Shown here: piece after piece, positions 46,235 to 55,148 of the stretch
How positions within the stretch are numbered: position 1 is the first letter of the stretch
Layout of the letters: each line of letters begins with the position of its first letter
Assembly (NCBI GenBank): GCA_900317475.1
Contig: ONGY01000019.1
Location: 1 to 63,828, forward strand
Length of the DNA stretch: 63,828 nt
From: an uncultured Lachnospiraceae bacterium
GTDB lineage: Bacteria; Bacillota; Clostridia; Lachnospirales; Lachnospiraceae
Direction: 5' to 3'
Notes under the pieces: generated by a model
The model's database searches: none
Told to the model about the DNA's origin: nothing
Seen by the model: only the letters and a program-made list of their open reading frames with translations
Program-made: the position numbers and the translations under genes

Positions 46235-46259
46235 CGAACATTACCTCCATCGTCAAAAC

Positions 46260-46841
46260 TCATGTCGCAGGATCCTGTTTTTCCGTGCTTTTCACCGGCC
46301 GGATACAGCCCGGGCACGAAGCACACGGACGCACTGCCGCACCGGCGACGTCAAAGGACGGTGAATCCATCGGCGTCGAAAGAAGGCAGACAGCCTGCGC
46401 CGATATTCCCTCTCCTGCGCCGGTAAAGCCCAGATGCTCTTCCGTCGTAGCCTTGACTGAGACCAAAGAGACATCCAACCCGAGCTCGCCGGCGATGTTT
46501 TTACGCATCGTATCGATGTACGGGCGCATCTTCGGCGCCTGCGCAATGATCGTCGAATCGACATTCTCGATGAGGAACCCGTTCTCCATCAGGAGCCGCG
46601 CTACCTTCCGCAGCAGCTTCATCGAATCCGCGCCTTCATAGTGCGGATCATTGTCCGGGAAAAGCTTCCCGATATCGCCGAGCGCCGCTGCCCCCAGGAG
46701 CGCGTCCATGATTGCATGCAGGAGCACATCTGCATCGGAATGCCCGAGAAGCCCCTTTTCATAGGGAATCTCAACGCCTCCGAGGATAAGCTTTCTGCCT
46801 TCGACGAGACGATGTACATCATAACCTGTGCCGATTCTCAT
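46260..46841 (-). CDS. ispF: 2-C-methyl-D-erythritol 2,4-cyclodiphosphate synthase with a Cys-containing tail
   Basis: IspF makes MEcPP in the MEP pathway of isoprenoid synthesis. It shows the metal-binding start [30 protein letters not shown] and [10 protein letters not shown]. The family core ends near residue 160 (ISAQAVCLL). A C-terminal extension of about 33 residues contains CASCPGC, which is unusual. Start GAGGTAGTTATG. It begins the ispF-cysS-mrnC-rlmB-sigH cluster; ispD, normally adjacent, is absent here. Confidence 0.93.
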   Translation of the reverse strand: MRIGTGYDVHRLVEGRKLILGGVEIPYEKGLLGHSDADVLLHAIMDALLGAAALGDIGKLFPDNDPHYEGADSMKLLRKVARLLMENGFLIENVDSTIIAQAPKMRPYIDTMRKNIAGELGLDVSLVSVKATTEEHLGFTGAGEGISAQAVCLLSTPMDSPSFDVAGAAVRPCASCPGCIRPVKSTEKQDPAT

Positions 46842-46933
46842 AACTACCTCTGAATTTAGATTCTATATAATATTCGGGACCGCCGTTCTGAGCATCCTGG
46901 CGCTTTAAAGTATCCGATCCCGGAAATGCCGGT

Positions 46934-47824
46934 CTATGCTTCTTTATGCTTTGTAATATTCAGATCCCCGAGAATCTGCATATGCGCATAGGCGAATTCA
47001 ACACCGGCCTTATTGAACTCGCGGTAAATATTCTCTCTGTCCTCGCACATCTCGACATAGACTGCCGCACGGTCCTCCCCGGCGACAAGGATCGAGAGAT
47101 CGATTCCATTGAGTCCCAGATCCTCCATGTAGACAGGAAACGGCTTCGATTTATCCTTGCGGTAATCGACAAACAGCGGATGCGATGTGACAACGTTCCG
47201 CATGATCTCCTTTGCCCTGTCGATATCGGATTCATAAGTGACCTCGATGATGAGCTTGTCGGTGCTGAGAAGATTTCCATTCTCATCCGTGCCCACGTTC
47301 GGGATATTCGCCTCATGGCCGAGCCGTGAGAAATTCTGGATGGAAAGTCCGTCGAGCACGGAGTTCGGAATAATCTCCGTCACATTTGTAATGACATTGC
47401 GCACGATCGTGTGGCGCAGCGTCAGCGATTCGACGTAGCCGTCGATCACCCTCCCGTCTGCCGTCACCTTGATCCGGTCGCCCACCTCAAACGGCCTGTA
47501 GATCGATATAAAGAAACCATGAATAATATTCTTGGTTCCTTCCTGGAAGATGAAGCCGAGGACAACGACGATGACGGAGCTCGAGAGCACCATGGTGTTC
47601 ACAAAGGTATCCGCCTGCGTGGACAGTCTCGTGAGTGAGACAATGCCCATGATGACGATGATCGCCTCGAGCATGCTCTGCAGAAATCCTACATACACAC
47701 TGTTCCGGATCTGTTTGATCCGCCGGAAAACTCTGCGCTCGACATAGACGATCAGCACCGTAATGGCAATCGTCACGATAATGGAAAACAATTTTGAGTG
47801 AAGAAACCCGACTATAGCTTCCAT
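46934..47824 (-). CDS. Small-conductance mechanosensitive channel family protein (MscS)
   Basis: MscS-type channels release solutes under membrane tension. Three N-terminal membrane helices occupy residues 10-30, 45-65 and about 75-95 (VVVLGFIF). The conserved pore-end and beta-domain segment is GTKNIIHGFFI, then RPFEVGDRIKVTADG, followed by the mixed C-terminal domain. At 296 residues it is close to E. coli MscS (286). The start at 47824 has a weak ribosome-binding site. Confidence 0.88.
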   Translation of the reverse strand: MEAIVGFLHSKLFSIIVTIAITVLIVYVERRVFRRIKQIRNSVYVGFLQSMLEAIIVIMGIVSLTRLSTQADTFVNTMVLSSSVIVVVLGFIFQEGTKNIIHGFFISIYRPFEVGDRIKVTADGRVIDGYVESLTLRHTIVRNVITNVTEIIPNSVLDGLSIQNFSRLGHEANIPNVGTDENGNLLSTDKLIIEVTYESDIDRAKEIMRNVVTSHPLFVDYRKDKSKPFPVYMEDLGLNGIDLSILVAGEDRAAVYVEMCEDRENIYREFNKAGVEFAYAHMQILGDLNITKHKEA

Positions 47825-47872
47825 AAAAACGCGGTCCGCTGCGCGGAATGAATACAGCCATCATTACAAGTC

Positions 47873-47908
47873 CGCACAGCAGTCCCCTCTCCCAGGGCCC
47901 GCTGTGCG
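47873..47908 (-). other. Hairpin upstream of mscS
   Basis: Perfect 8-bp stem CGCACAGC/GCTGTGCG with a 20-base loop lies between purH and the mscS start. It has no T-run. It could be a leader structure or a protein-binding site; no further support. Confidence 0.35.
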
Positions 47909-47952
47909 AAAATCAGCATAACATGATTATTACAAAGATGGAAGAAACACAC

Positions 47953-49131
47953 TCAATGATGGAACAGACGGATTCCGGTGAAGCACATCACCATGCCGTG
48001 CGCATCCGCCGCTTCGATGACATTGTCATCGCGGATCGATCCGCCGGGTTCAGCCACGTATTTCACACCGCTTCTTGCGGCGCGTTCGATGTTGTCGCCG
48101 AACGGGAAGAATGCATCCGATCCGAGCGAGACACCCGTATTTTTATCAAGCCAGGCTCTCTTCTCCTCGCGCGTGAAAACATCCGGCTTTACCGTAAAAA
48201 TGTTCTGCCATTTTCCATCTGCAAGGACGTCCATATAATCTTCGCCGATGTAGAGGTCGATTGCATTGTCGCGGTCCGCGCGGCGGATTCCTTCCTTAAA
48301 CGGAAGATCCAGCACCTTCGGATTCTGGCGCAGATACCAGTTGTCCGCTTTGGAACCGGCAAGCCTCGTGCAGTGGATTCTTGACTGCTGGCCGGCGCCG
48401 ATGCCGATGGCCTGGCCGCCCTTCACATAGCAGACCGAATTCGACTGCGTATACTTGAGCGTGATGAGCGAAATCGCAAGATCTTCCTTTGCAGATGCCG
48501 GAAGTTCCTTGTTCTTCGTCACAATATTTGCAAACAGCGCATCATCAATCTTCAGTTCATTTCTGCCCTGTTCGAATGTCACGCCGAAAATCTGTCTCCG
48601 CTCAATGGGGGCCGGCACATAATCCGGGTCAATCTTCAGAACGCAGTAATTTCCCTTCTTCTTTTCCTTCAGAATTGCCAGTGCCTCCGGCTCGTAACCG
48701 GGAGCGATGACACCGTCCGAAACCTCGCGCCTGATCAGCCGCGCCGTGCACTCATCGCACACGTCCGAGAGCGAGATAAAGTCGCCGTAAGAGCTCATGC
48801 GGTCAGCACCGCGCGCCCTTGCATAGGCGCTTGCAAGCGGAGTGAGCTCTCCGCAGTCGTCGACCCAGTAAATCCTGCGCTCCACTTCCGAGAGCGGATT
48901 TCCGATTGCCGCACCGGCCGGCGAAACATGTTTGAAACTTGCCGCCGCAGGTTTTCCCGCTGCCTTCGCAAGCTGGGAAACGAGCTGCCAGCCATTGAAT
49001 GCATCCATGAGATTGATATATCCCGGCCGCCCGTTCAGCACCTCAAACGGAAGATCACTTCCGTCCTCCATATATACTCTTGAAGGTTTCTGGTTCGGGT
49101 TGCATCCGTATTTCAGGGTTAATTCATTCAT
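47953..49131 (-). CDS. Stand-alone AICAR formyltransferase (PurH C-terminal type)
   Basis: Phosphoribosylaminoimidazolecarboxamide formyltransferase, the ninth step of IMP synthesis. It begins MNELTLKYGCNPNQKPS after GGAG; the frame opens 6 bases earlier. Conserved motifs are SFKHVSPAGAA (catalytic Lys-His) near residue 70 and KYTQSNSVCYVKGGQAIGIGAGQQSR. The IMP cyclohydrolase domain normally fused in PurH is absent; a separate PurO-like cyclohydrolase gene lies 50 bases upstream. Order: purC, PurO-like, AICAR formyltransferase. Confidence 0.92.
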   Translation of the reverse strand: MNELTLKYGCNPNQKPSRVYMEDGSDLPFEVLNGRPGYINLMDAFNGWQLVSQLAKAAGKPAAASFKHVSPAGAAIGNPLSEVERRIYWVDDCGELTPLASAYARARGADRMSSYGDFISLSDVCDECTARLIRREVSDGVIAPGYEPEALAILKEKKKGNYCVLKIDPDYVPAPIERRQIFGVTFEQGRNELKIDDALFANIVTKNKELPASAKEDLAISLITLKYTQSNSVCYVKGGQAIGIGAGQQSRIHCTRLAGSKADNWYLRQNPKVLDLPFKEGIRRADRDNAIDLYIGEDYMDVLADGKWQNIFTVKPDVFTREEKRAWLDKNTGVSLGSDAFFPFGDNIERAARSGVKYVAEPGGSIRDDNVIEAADAHGMVMCFTGIRLFHH

Positions 49132-49181
49132 TTGCATTCTCTCCGCGTATATTTTCTGATGATCCGTGCACAGCGCTTATG

Positions 49182-49901
49182 TCAGATATTTTTATTGATG
49201 ATCCGCGATTCAAAGGTTCCATCCGAAATGTTGATGAAACGGACGAAGAGACTGACCTTGTTCTCCTCATTCAGTGCAGCCCAGATCCGGTTTGCGAAAT
49301 GATCAATCTCGGATGTTAAATCCTCATCGAAGACGACCCGGACCGGTTCCCCTTCAAAACTCGGGAGTGGACTGCCGTCACCCTTGTAAGTATGGATGAA
49401 GCGTCCTTCACCGGCAGCCGGATTATTGTACGCAAATGTGAAATGCTCACAGCTTGACGGGTCCCCGTCGTTTGACTTGATGATCGAAAGCGCGAAATTG
49501 AACTCTCCGTCGGCGATGTGCATGACACCCGATATGCGGGGCGTGTAATTCGGCGCGTCCGGCTCGAATTCGCGGCTCCGTAAGGACTGCTCGAATGTCG
49601 CCTGACTGTCCAGGCCGTCATAGATGGTATCGGTCTGATCGCCGTTCGTCACGATCGTCTTGTTGCCGTAAACCCGGACAGGAGAATAGATAATAAGACT
49701 GGGATCACGCATTTTTGCGGGATCGAAAGCCTCTGTCCGGATGCCGTCGCCTTCCTCCACGAAGATACGGTTGCGGCTGTTCTCGCTGCGTCCCATGATG
49801 AAGTACGCAGCAACTGCCTTCCTTCCATCCGCAGAGCGGCCGATCACGATTCCGCGTCCGGGATACGAATTATTCCTCAGAATTTCCTCAAGATTTGCCA
49901 T
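49182..49901 (-). CDS. IMP cyclohydrolase, PurO-like
   Basis: This protein closes the ring to IMP in place of the PurH N-terminal domain. It contains the start MANLEEILRNNSYPGRGIVIG, the conserved segments DPSLIIYSPVRV and GDQTDTIYDGL, and a C-terminal block RVVFDEDLTSEIDHFANRI, consistent with the archaeal-type IMP cyclohydrolase family (PF07826). The ATG at 49901 has AGAGAGGA 7 bases upstream; the frame opens at 49928. It lies between purC and the AICAR formyltransferase gene, which supports the assignment. Confidence 0.85.
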   Translation of the reverse strand: MANLEEILRNNSYPGRGIVIGRSADGRKAVAAYFIMGRSENSRNRIFVEEGDGIRTEAFDPAKMRDPSLIIYSPVRVYGNKTIVTNGDQTDTIYDGLDSQATFEQSLRSREFEPDAPNYTPRISGVMHIADGEFNFALSIIKSNDGDPSSCEHFTFAYNNPAAGEGRFIHTYKGDGSPLPSFEGEPVRVVFDEDLTSEIDHFANRIWAALNEENKVSLFVRFINISDGTFESRIINKNI

Positions 49902-49924
49902 AACAGGATCCTCTCTGCTGTATC

Positions 49925-50800
49925 TCACTCTTCCAGTTCTTTTCCGGTGAGAAGACGATACGCTTCCTTGTACTTTGCAATCGTTTTATTGATGACTTCC
50001 TGCGGAAGATCATAATCGCAGTCCGGGTGTGCCTTGAGGTAATCACGGACAAACTGCTTGTCGAAGGACGGCTGGCTGTGGCCCGCACTGTATCCCTCTG
50101 CCGGCCAGAAGCGGCTGCTGTCCGGGGTGAGCATCTCATCGCCAAGGACAACCCTGCCGTTCTCGTCGAGGCCGAATTCAAACTTTGTATCCGCAATGAT
50201 GATGCCGCGGGTCAGCGCATAGTCCGCGCATTTTTTATAAAGGGCAATTGTCGCGTCGCGGATCGCGGAAGCAAGCTCTCTGCCGCGGCCCGGGAACTTC
50301 TTCTCGAGCACACCGATGCTGGTCTCAAAATCGATGTTCTCATCGTGGTCACCGATTTCTGCCTTCGTGCTCGGCGTATAAATCGGCTCCGGAAGCTTCG
50401 CGCATTCCTTAAGTCCCTCCGGAAGACGGATGCCGCAGACGGTCCCGTTCTCCTGATAGCTCTTCCAGCCGCTGCCGGTGATGTAGCCGCGAACGATGCA
50501 CTCGATCGGGATCATCTGCAGTTTCTTTACCAGCATGCTGCGGCCGCGGAACTCATCTGTGCGGAAGAATTCCGGCATATCTTCTACGTCCGTGCTGACA
50601 CAATGGTTCGGGATCACGTCCTTTGTGTAATCAAACCAGAACCTGGACATCTGTGTGAGAACCTTTCCCTTGGATGTCACCTTGTTCTTCAGGATCACGT
50701 CAAAAGCACTGATGCGGTCCGTCGCGACCATGACGAGAGCATTTCCGATGTCGTAAATCTCACGGACTTTGCCTTCTTTTACCGGTTTAAATTCTTCCAT
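49925..50800 (-). CDS. purC: Phosphoribosylaminoimidazole-succinocarboxamide synthase
   Basis: SAICAR synthetase joins CAIR and aspartate, step eight of IMP synthesis. The start at 50800 (MEEFKPVKEGKVREIY) gives the family beginning and has AGGAGG upstream; the frame opens at 50869. Conserved blocks: IECIVRGYITGSGWK and GIIIADTKFEFGLD, with DEMLTPDSSRFW near residue 210. It heads the purC-PurO-AICAR formyltransferase group. Confidence 0.96.
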   Translation of the reverse strand: MEEFKPVKEGKVREIYDIGNALVMVATDRISAFDVILKNKVTSKGKVLTQMSRFWFDYTKDVIPNHCVSTDVEDMPEFFRTDEFRGRSMLVKKLQMIPIECIVRGYITGSGWKSYQENGTVCGIRLPEGLKECAKLPEPIYTPSTKAEIGDHDENIDFETSIGVLEKKFPGRGRELASAIRDATIALYKKCADYALTRGIIIADTKFEFGLDENGRVVLGDEMLTPDSSRFWPAEGYSAGHSQPSFDKQFVRDYLKAHPDCDYDLPQEVINKTIAKYKEAYRLLTGKELEE

Positions 50801-50884
50801 GATACTTAAGTCCTCCTCCGCTGCGGATGCCCGCTGCAATGTACTCGCAGCACACGGCTCCTCTGCCATCTTCTGTTGACTCTA

Positions 50885-50912
50885 TTGATAAGTCCCTTCA
50901 GGACACCATCAA
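50885..50912 (-). promoter_or_regulatory. Possible promoter of the purC operon
   Basis: Minus-strand -35 TTGATG (50912-50907), 16-base spacer, -10 TATCAA (50890-50885). The match is modest; no purine riboswitch seen. Confidence 0.35.
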
Positions 50913-50925
50913 CCGAAACTTCTCC

Positions 50926-53157
50926 TCAGGAATTTTCCCGGACCCTCTTCACGCTGTACAGCCGGCTCTCATAATCCCCGAGCGACGGCACCAGGAATCC
51001 GGCATTCATGAGTTCATCGCCATAGCCTCTCTTCTGTGCGGTGAATCTGCCGTATCCCATGTCCACGCGGGACGGATTCACTTCCTGAATCTCATACTCT
51101 GCATCCGGCACAAGCCCCCGCAGATATACCTTTCTCGAGCACGTCGAGGGTCTTCCGAGCACCTGCACATACGTGATCAGCGCACAGGAGCCGTCCTTCT
51201 CCGTATTCATCCAGCAGTCATACGGCTCTTCGTCGTTCCACGAATGGAGCCTGTAATAATCTCCGTCCGCAATCAGCATATGGAATTCATGATACCGCCG
51301 GACCTGCTCCGGAATGAGAGCGCGGTCCTTCTCCGGGAGATTCGCGATATTGAGCTCATATCCGAAAGTTCCCGCCAGCGCCACATTTGCTCTTGTTTCA
51401 AACGGCGTATTTCTTCCGACCTGCTCGTTCGGGCATTTGGAGACATGCGCACCCATAGTCGACAGCGGATAAACAAGCCCGGTTCCCTCCTGAATCCGGA
51501 GCCGCTCAATGGCATCGGTGTCATCGGAGCACCAGATTTGCGGGCTGTAGTACAGCATCCCCGCGTCAAAACGTCCGCCGCCTCCGGAGCAGTTCTCCAA
51601 AAGAAGATCCGGGAAATCTGTGATGAGCCTTTCCTGCATTTCATAGACACCCAGCACATAGCGGTGGAAAAGCTCGCCCTGCCCTTCAGCATCTGCAGCC
51701 GCGCTTCCGATATCCGAAAGATTCCGGTTCATGTCCCATTTCACGTAGTCGATCGGCGCACTCTTCAGGACATTTGCAATCCGCGAATAAATCTCATCAC
51801 GGATCTCCTTTCTTGACAGGTCGAGCACCAGCTGATTTCTCGCAAGTGTCGGCGTGCGGCCGCTGATCTGAAGCGCCCAGTCGGGATGCGCCCGGTACAG
51901 ATCCGAGTCCGGGGAGATCATCTCCGGCTCAAACCAGATGCCGAATTTCATGCCGAGAGCCTTCACGCGGTTTACCAGGTCCGAAAGCTTTCCGATTTTC
52001 TCTTCGTTGACAAACCAGTCTCCGAGAGCACAGTTGTCGCTGTCTCTTTTTCCGAACCAGCCGTCATCCATTACCATCATCTCGATGCCGCAGTCCTTCG
52101 CATCCTTTGCGATGCTCACAATTTTATCGGCGTCGAAATTGAAATAGGTCGCTTCCCAGTTGTTGATGAGAATCGGGCGCAGTTTTTCTCTCCAGGGACT
52201 GCGGATGATATGCCCCCGGATGAAATCGTGATACGAATGCGTCATCGCAGTGAGGCCGGAATCCGAATACGTAAGAACGGCCTCCGGTGTATAGAAGGTC
52301 TCGCCGCTGCCAAGCTTCCAGGAGAAGAAATTCGGATTGATGCCGAGCGAAGCACGAATCATATTGTTCTGGCTCTTCTCTGCCATCTCCAGATGATTGC
52401 CGGAATACATGAGAAGAAGTCCGTACACATCGCCCTTCTCCCGATCGGTTCCAGACTCGAGAAGTGCAAAGAACGGATTTTCCTGGTGCCCTGATTCACC
52501 GCGGACTGACCTTGCCGCCGTGACGCCGTATCCGATCGGACGCCTGCAGATATGCCGCTCGCGCGCCCATGCTCCATCGAGCGTGAGCATCTCAAAATTC
52601 CTGTCGTCCATGTCGAAGGACGCGCTCAGTGCCCGCGCGATGGAATACGTTTTTGCGCTGTCATTGGCAATTGCCGCACTTCTTGTGATGATATCTTCCT
52701 TCGGAAAAACCGAATAGAAAAGCGTCACGGTAAGCGCAAGAACCGGGTCCGTGAGGACAAGACGCAGCGTCTGAATATCCTCTCCGCCGGCAAACGATGC
52801 AGGCAGTCCCGGAATGCCCGGTTTCCCCTGTTCGATGGAATGTTCCTTATAGAAAAGCTCACATCCATACTGTCCTTTTTCATTTCGCACGGAAAGCGCG
52901 CCCGGCCGCGAATCGCCGACGCCTTCCGTCGGATACTCAAAAGGAAGTGAGGACAGATACGTGCCCTTCTCACGCAGGAGTTTTCCCGGTGCAGGGAACT
53001 CGCCCTCGCGAAGCCCCGCATCCTGCAGAAAATGATTCAGCTTCTTTCCATAGTATAGATGGGCAGCATACCCGTCATCCGTGATCTTGATCACATACGA
53101 GGTGTGATCCGTACTGAGCATGAATTCACGGTTCTGTTCATCAAATGTAATTGCCAT
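50926..53157 (-). CDS. Alpha-galactosidase, glycoside hydrolase family 36
   Basis: This retaining alpha-galactosidase of 743 residues belongs to the full-length GH36 type (raffinose/melibiose catabolism). The nucleophile Asp is in YVKWDMNRN near residue 475, and the acid-base Asp in SGGGGRFDAGMLYY near 545. GH36 marks MVMDDGWFGKRDSDN and NWEATYFNFD are present. No signal peptide, so it is cytoplasmic. No sugar transporter or regulator is adjacent. GGAG precedes the ATG by 4 bases. Confidence 0.95.
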   Translation of the reverse strand: MAITFDEQNREFMLSTDHTSYVIKITDDGYAAHLYYGKKLNHFLQDAGLREGEFPAPGKLLREKGTYLSSLPFEYPTEGVGDSRPGALSVRNEKGQYGCELFYKEHSIEQGKPGIPGLPASFAGGEDIQTLRLVLTDPVLALTVTLFYSVFPKEDIITRSAAIANDSAKTYSIARALSASFDMDDRNFEMLTLDGAWARERHICRRPIGYGVTAARSVRGESGHQENPFFALLESGTDREKGDVYGLLLMYSGNHLEMAEKSQNNMIRASLGINPNFFSWKLGSGETFYTPEAVLTYSDSGLTAMTHSYHDFIRGHIIRSPWREKLRPILINNWEATYFNFDADKIVSIAKDAKDCGIEMMVMDDGWFGKRDSDNCALGDWFVNEEKIGKLSDLVNRVKALGMKFGIWFEPEMISPDSDLYRAHPDWALQISGRTPTLARNQLVLDLSRKEIRDEIYSRIANVLKSAPIDYVKWDMNRNLSDIGSAAADAEGQGELFHRYVLGVYEMQERLITDFPDLLLENCSGGGGRFDAGMLYYSPQIWCSDDTDAIERLRIQEGTGLVYPLSTMGAHVSKCPNEQVGRNTPFETRANVALAGTFGYELNIANLPEKDRALIPEQVRRYHEFHMLIADGDYYRLHSWNDEEPYDCWMNTEKDGSCALITYVQVLGRPSTCSRKVYLRGLVPDAEYEIQEVNPSRVDMGYGRFTAQKRGYGDELMNAGFLVPSLGDYESRLYSVKRVRENS

Positions 53158-53182
53158 ACTGCTCCCTGCCTTTGCTTTCCCG

Positions 53183-54196
53183 TCAGTCTTCGCGGTTCTT
53201 CTTCATATTGTCGAGAGACCGGTCGAAACGCTCCTTCTGCTCGGAGATCTTCTCGCCAAGTGCATAATTTCGGTCGACCATACGGTCGATGCTCTCCCGG
53301 ATCGGATTCTTCGGATATGCTCCGCCGAGGTCAAAGCTTATGATTCCGACAAGTCCCGGTCCCGTGTGGATCGCCATCGTCGAGACAATCTGCTTTTCCT
53401 CAATGATCTGCACATGCGGATACCGCGCGAGGATGAGCTGTTTGGCTCTTTCTGCCTGCTCTTCGCCGCACCCGTTCAGAATAGCAACCCACAGATTGCT
53501 GTCATCGAGTCCCTGCGGCAGTACGCACTCAACAAGATGCGCGACACCGCGCCCCATGCCGCGGATTTTTGCGACCGTATAATACGTTCCTTCATGGTTG
53601 CAGGAGATGATCGGCTTAATACCCAGCAGCTTTCCCACCAGCGCCACGGACGGCGTAATGCGCCCGCCCTTCCGCAGATAATCCAGCGTGTCCATATAGA
53701 AGGCGAGGTGTGAATCGTAGATTTTCTTCTTAAGCGACTCCACGGTATTGTCAAAGGAAGCTCCCTGCGCGAGTTTCAGCGCTGCATAAACCGCAAAAAC
53801 TCCGCTTCCGAAGGAGATATTCTTTGTGTCAAATGCAAAAGTGCGCGCCTCCGGATGCTCATCGGAATACTCGTCGAGCGCATTGCGCATGACGTTGAAA
53901 GTGCTGCTCATTGCACCGGAGATCGTGATGCCGATGACATTTCTGTATCCGTCCGCATATCCCTTCTCAAGCGCATCGAGAACATCCGCCATGTTGAGTG
54001 AAGCGGTGTGCGGAACTTCCTCCTTAAAGTGCTTGTAGACATACAGAGGGTCATCTTTCTCAAGCTGGATATCCGTGAACGTCTTCGCGCGGTAATTGAT
54101 GCCGAGCGAAATGATCCGGATATCGTATTTTGCGGCGAGCTCTGCGGAAATATCACACCCCGAGTCGCACACGACCATAGTTTTGGAAAAATTCAT
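53183..54196 (-). CDS. DegV-family protein
   Basis: DegV proteins bind a fatty acid; characterised members (FakB) present it to the fatty-acid kinase FakA. The 337-residue protein from ATG at 54196 (MNFSKTMVVCDSGCDI) shows the family sites ITISGAMSSTFNV, DTKNISFGSG and LRKGGRITPSVALVGKLLGIKPI. The C terminus extends by about 50 charged residues beyond the usual end. FakA is not in the window. The frame is open to 54322, but that leader lacks similarity. Confidence 0.9.
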   Translation of the reverse strand: MNFSKTMVVCDSGCDISAELAAKYDIRIISLGINYRAKTFTDIQLEKDDPLYVYKHFKEEVPHTASLNMADVLDALEKGYADGYRNVIGITISGAMSSTFNVMRNALDEYSDEHPEARTFAFDTKNISFGSGVFAVYAALKLAQGASFDNTVESLKKKIYDSHLAFYMDTLDYLRKGGRITPSVALVGKLLGIKPIISCNHEGTYYTVAKIRGMGRGVAHLVECVLPQGLDDSNLWVAILNGCGEEQAERAKQLILARYPHVQIIEEKQIVSTMAIHTGPGLVGIISFDLGGAYPKNPIRESIDRMVDRNYALGEKISEQKERFDRSLDNMKKNRED

Positions 54197-54342
54197 TGAT
54201 TTACGTCCATTCCGGCGCTTCGCGCCATTTCCCCGGGCAGAACTTCTGTTCCGGCCGCCCGGCGGCTGTGCCCAAACTGCAGCGTAAAAATAAAGAACTG
54301 ATATTGAAAAATCAGGAAACACGGCTTAGAAAACCGCAATAA

Positions 54343-54375
54343 AAGTATACCGCGCGGCCCCGAATCTGTATACTT
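54343..54375. other. 8-bp inverted repeat upstream of degV
   Basis: AAGTATAC and GTATACTT, separated by 17 bases, with half-site centres 25 bases apart. It lies about 150 bases upstream of the degV start and just past the methyltransferase stop; it may be an operator. Confidence 0.35.
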
Positions 54376-54402
54376 CCGCCTGCAGCCCCGCCTCTTCGCG
54401 GC

Positions 54403-55008
54403 TCACATTTTTACCCCACGGACCAGGATCAACTGGTCTTCGCCGTGATCCACCGTTACATCCGCAAACCCGGCTTTCTTCATAAAGTGCATAAGCTCTT
54501 CCGGTCTCCAGACATGAAGATTTCCGTCCGGATCAGGCCAGTCACAGCGACCCGGATCAGAGCCTTCATCGATCACTGCAAATACTCCTCCGCTCCTCAG
54601 GACTCTCTTTACTTCGGCAAACGCCTTTTCCATATCCGGCCAGAAATAAACTGTTTCGACGGCCGTTGCAAGATCGTAGGACTCATCCCCCATCGGGAGA
54701 GCTGCAACATCTCCCCTTACAATTCTGGTTTTCCCGCTCTCGACAGCCTCCTTATTGAAGCGCTGTGCTTTTGCCACACTGATTTCCGAATAATCGATGC
54801 CGTCAATTTCCGCGTCCGGCGCATATCTCCGCATGTCGGCAATGGTTGCCCCACCGCCGCAGCCAAGATCCAAAATCTTCATTCCTTCCCGGAATTTCAG
54901 CTTTGGCAGCGCAAAATCCCTCAGATATTGATGAGATAAGTTCATGCGGTCGAGCATCTGCTCGCCGCCTCCAAGATCCGGATTTGCCGGATGATCCACA
55001 TGATCCAT
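54403..55008 (-). CDS. Class I SAM-dependent methyltransferase (type 11)
   Basis: This 201-residue methyltransferase has the SAM-binding motif I ILDLGCGGGATIADM near residue 42, motif II and GDVAALPMGDESYDLA, with the helix VETVYFWPDMEKAF. The target is unknown; the fold fits UbiE/Methyltransf_11. The ATG at 55008 (MDHVDHPANPD) has AGGAGG 6 bases upstream; the frame is open to 55116. It shares no clear operon with neighbours. Confidence 0.87.
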   Translation of the reverse strand: MDHVDHPANPDLGGGEQMLDRMNLSHQYLRDFALPKLKFREGMKILDLGCGGGATIADMRRYAPDAEIDGIDYSEISVAKAQRFNKEAVESGKTRIVRGDVAALPMGDESYDLATAVETVYFWPDMEKAFAEVKRVLRSGGVFAVIDEGSDPGRCDWPDPDGNLHVWRPEELMHFMKKAGFADVTVDHGEDQLILVRGVKM

Positions 55009-55148
55009 TTCAGGCCTCCTATAAATATGCTTGCGATGCACGGCTTCTGCTTCATCCATGAATCGTGCACCCGATGCTGAGCATGAAAGCTGTATCTGAA
55101 TTGATTCTTCTGCCATAACTAAATCTAAATCAGATTTTCATTCCTGTA

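Noticed and set aside
46235..46259. CGTCAAAACT as a -35 promoter box (TTGACG)
   Set aside because: At the cysS and helD copies no -10 element lies at 16-18 bases on the same strand, so the motif does not look like part of a promoter. I did not check every coding copy.
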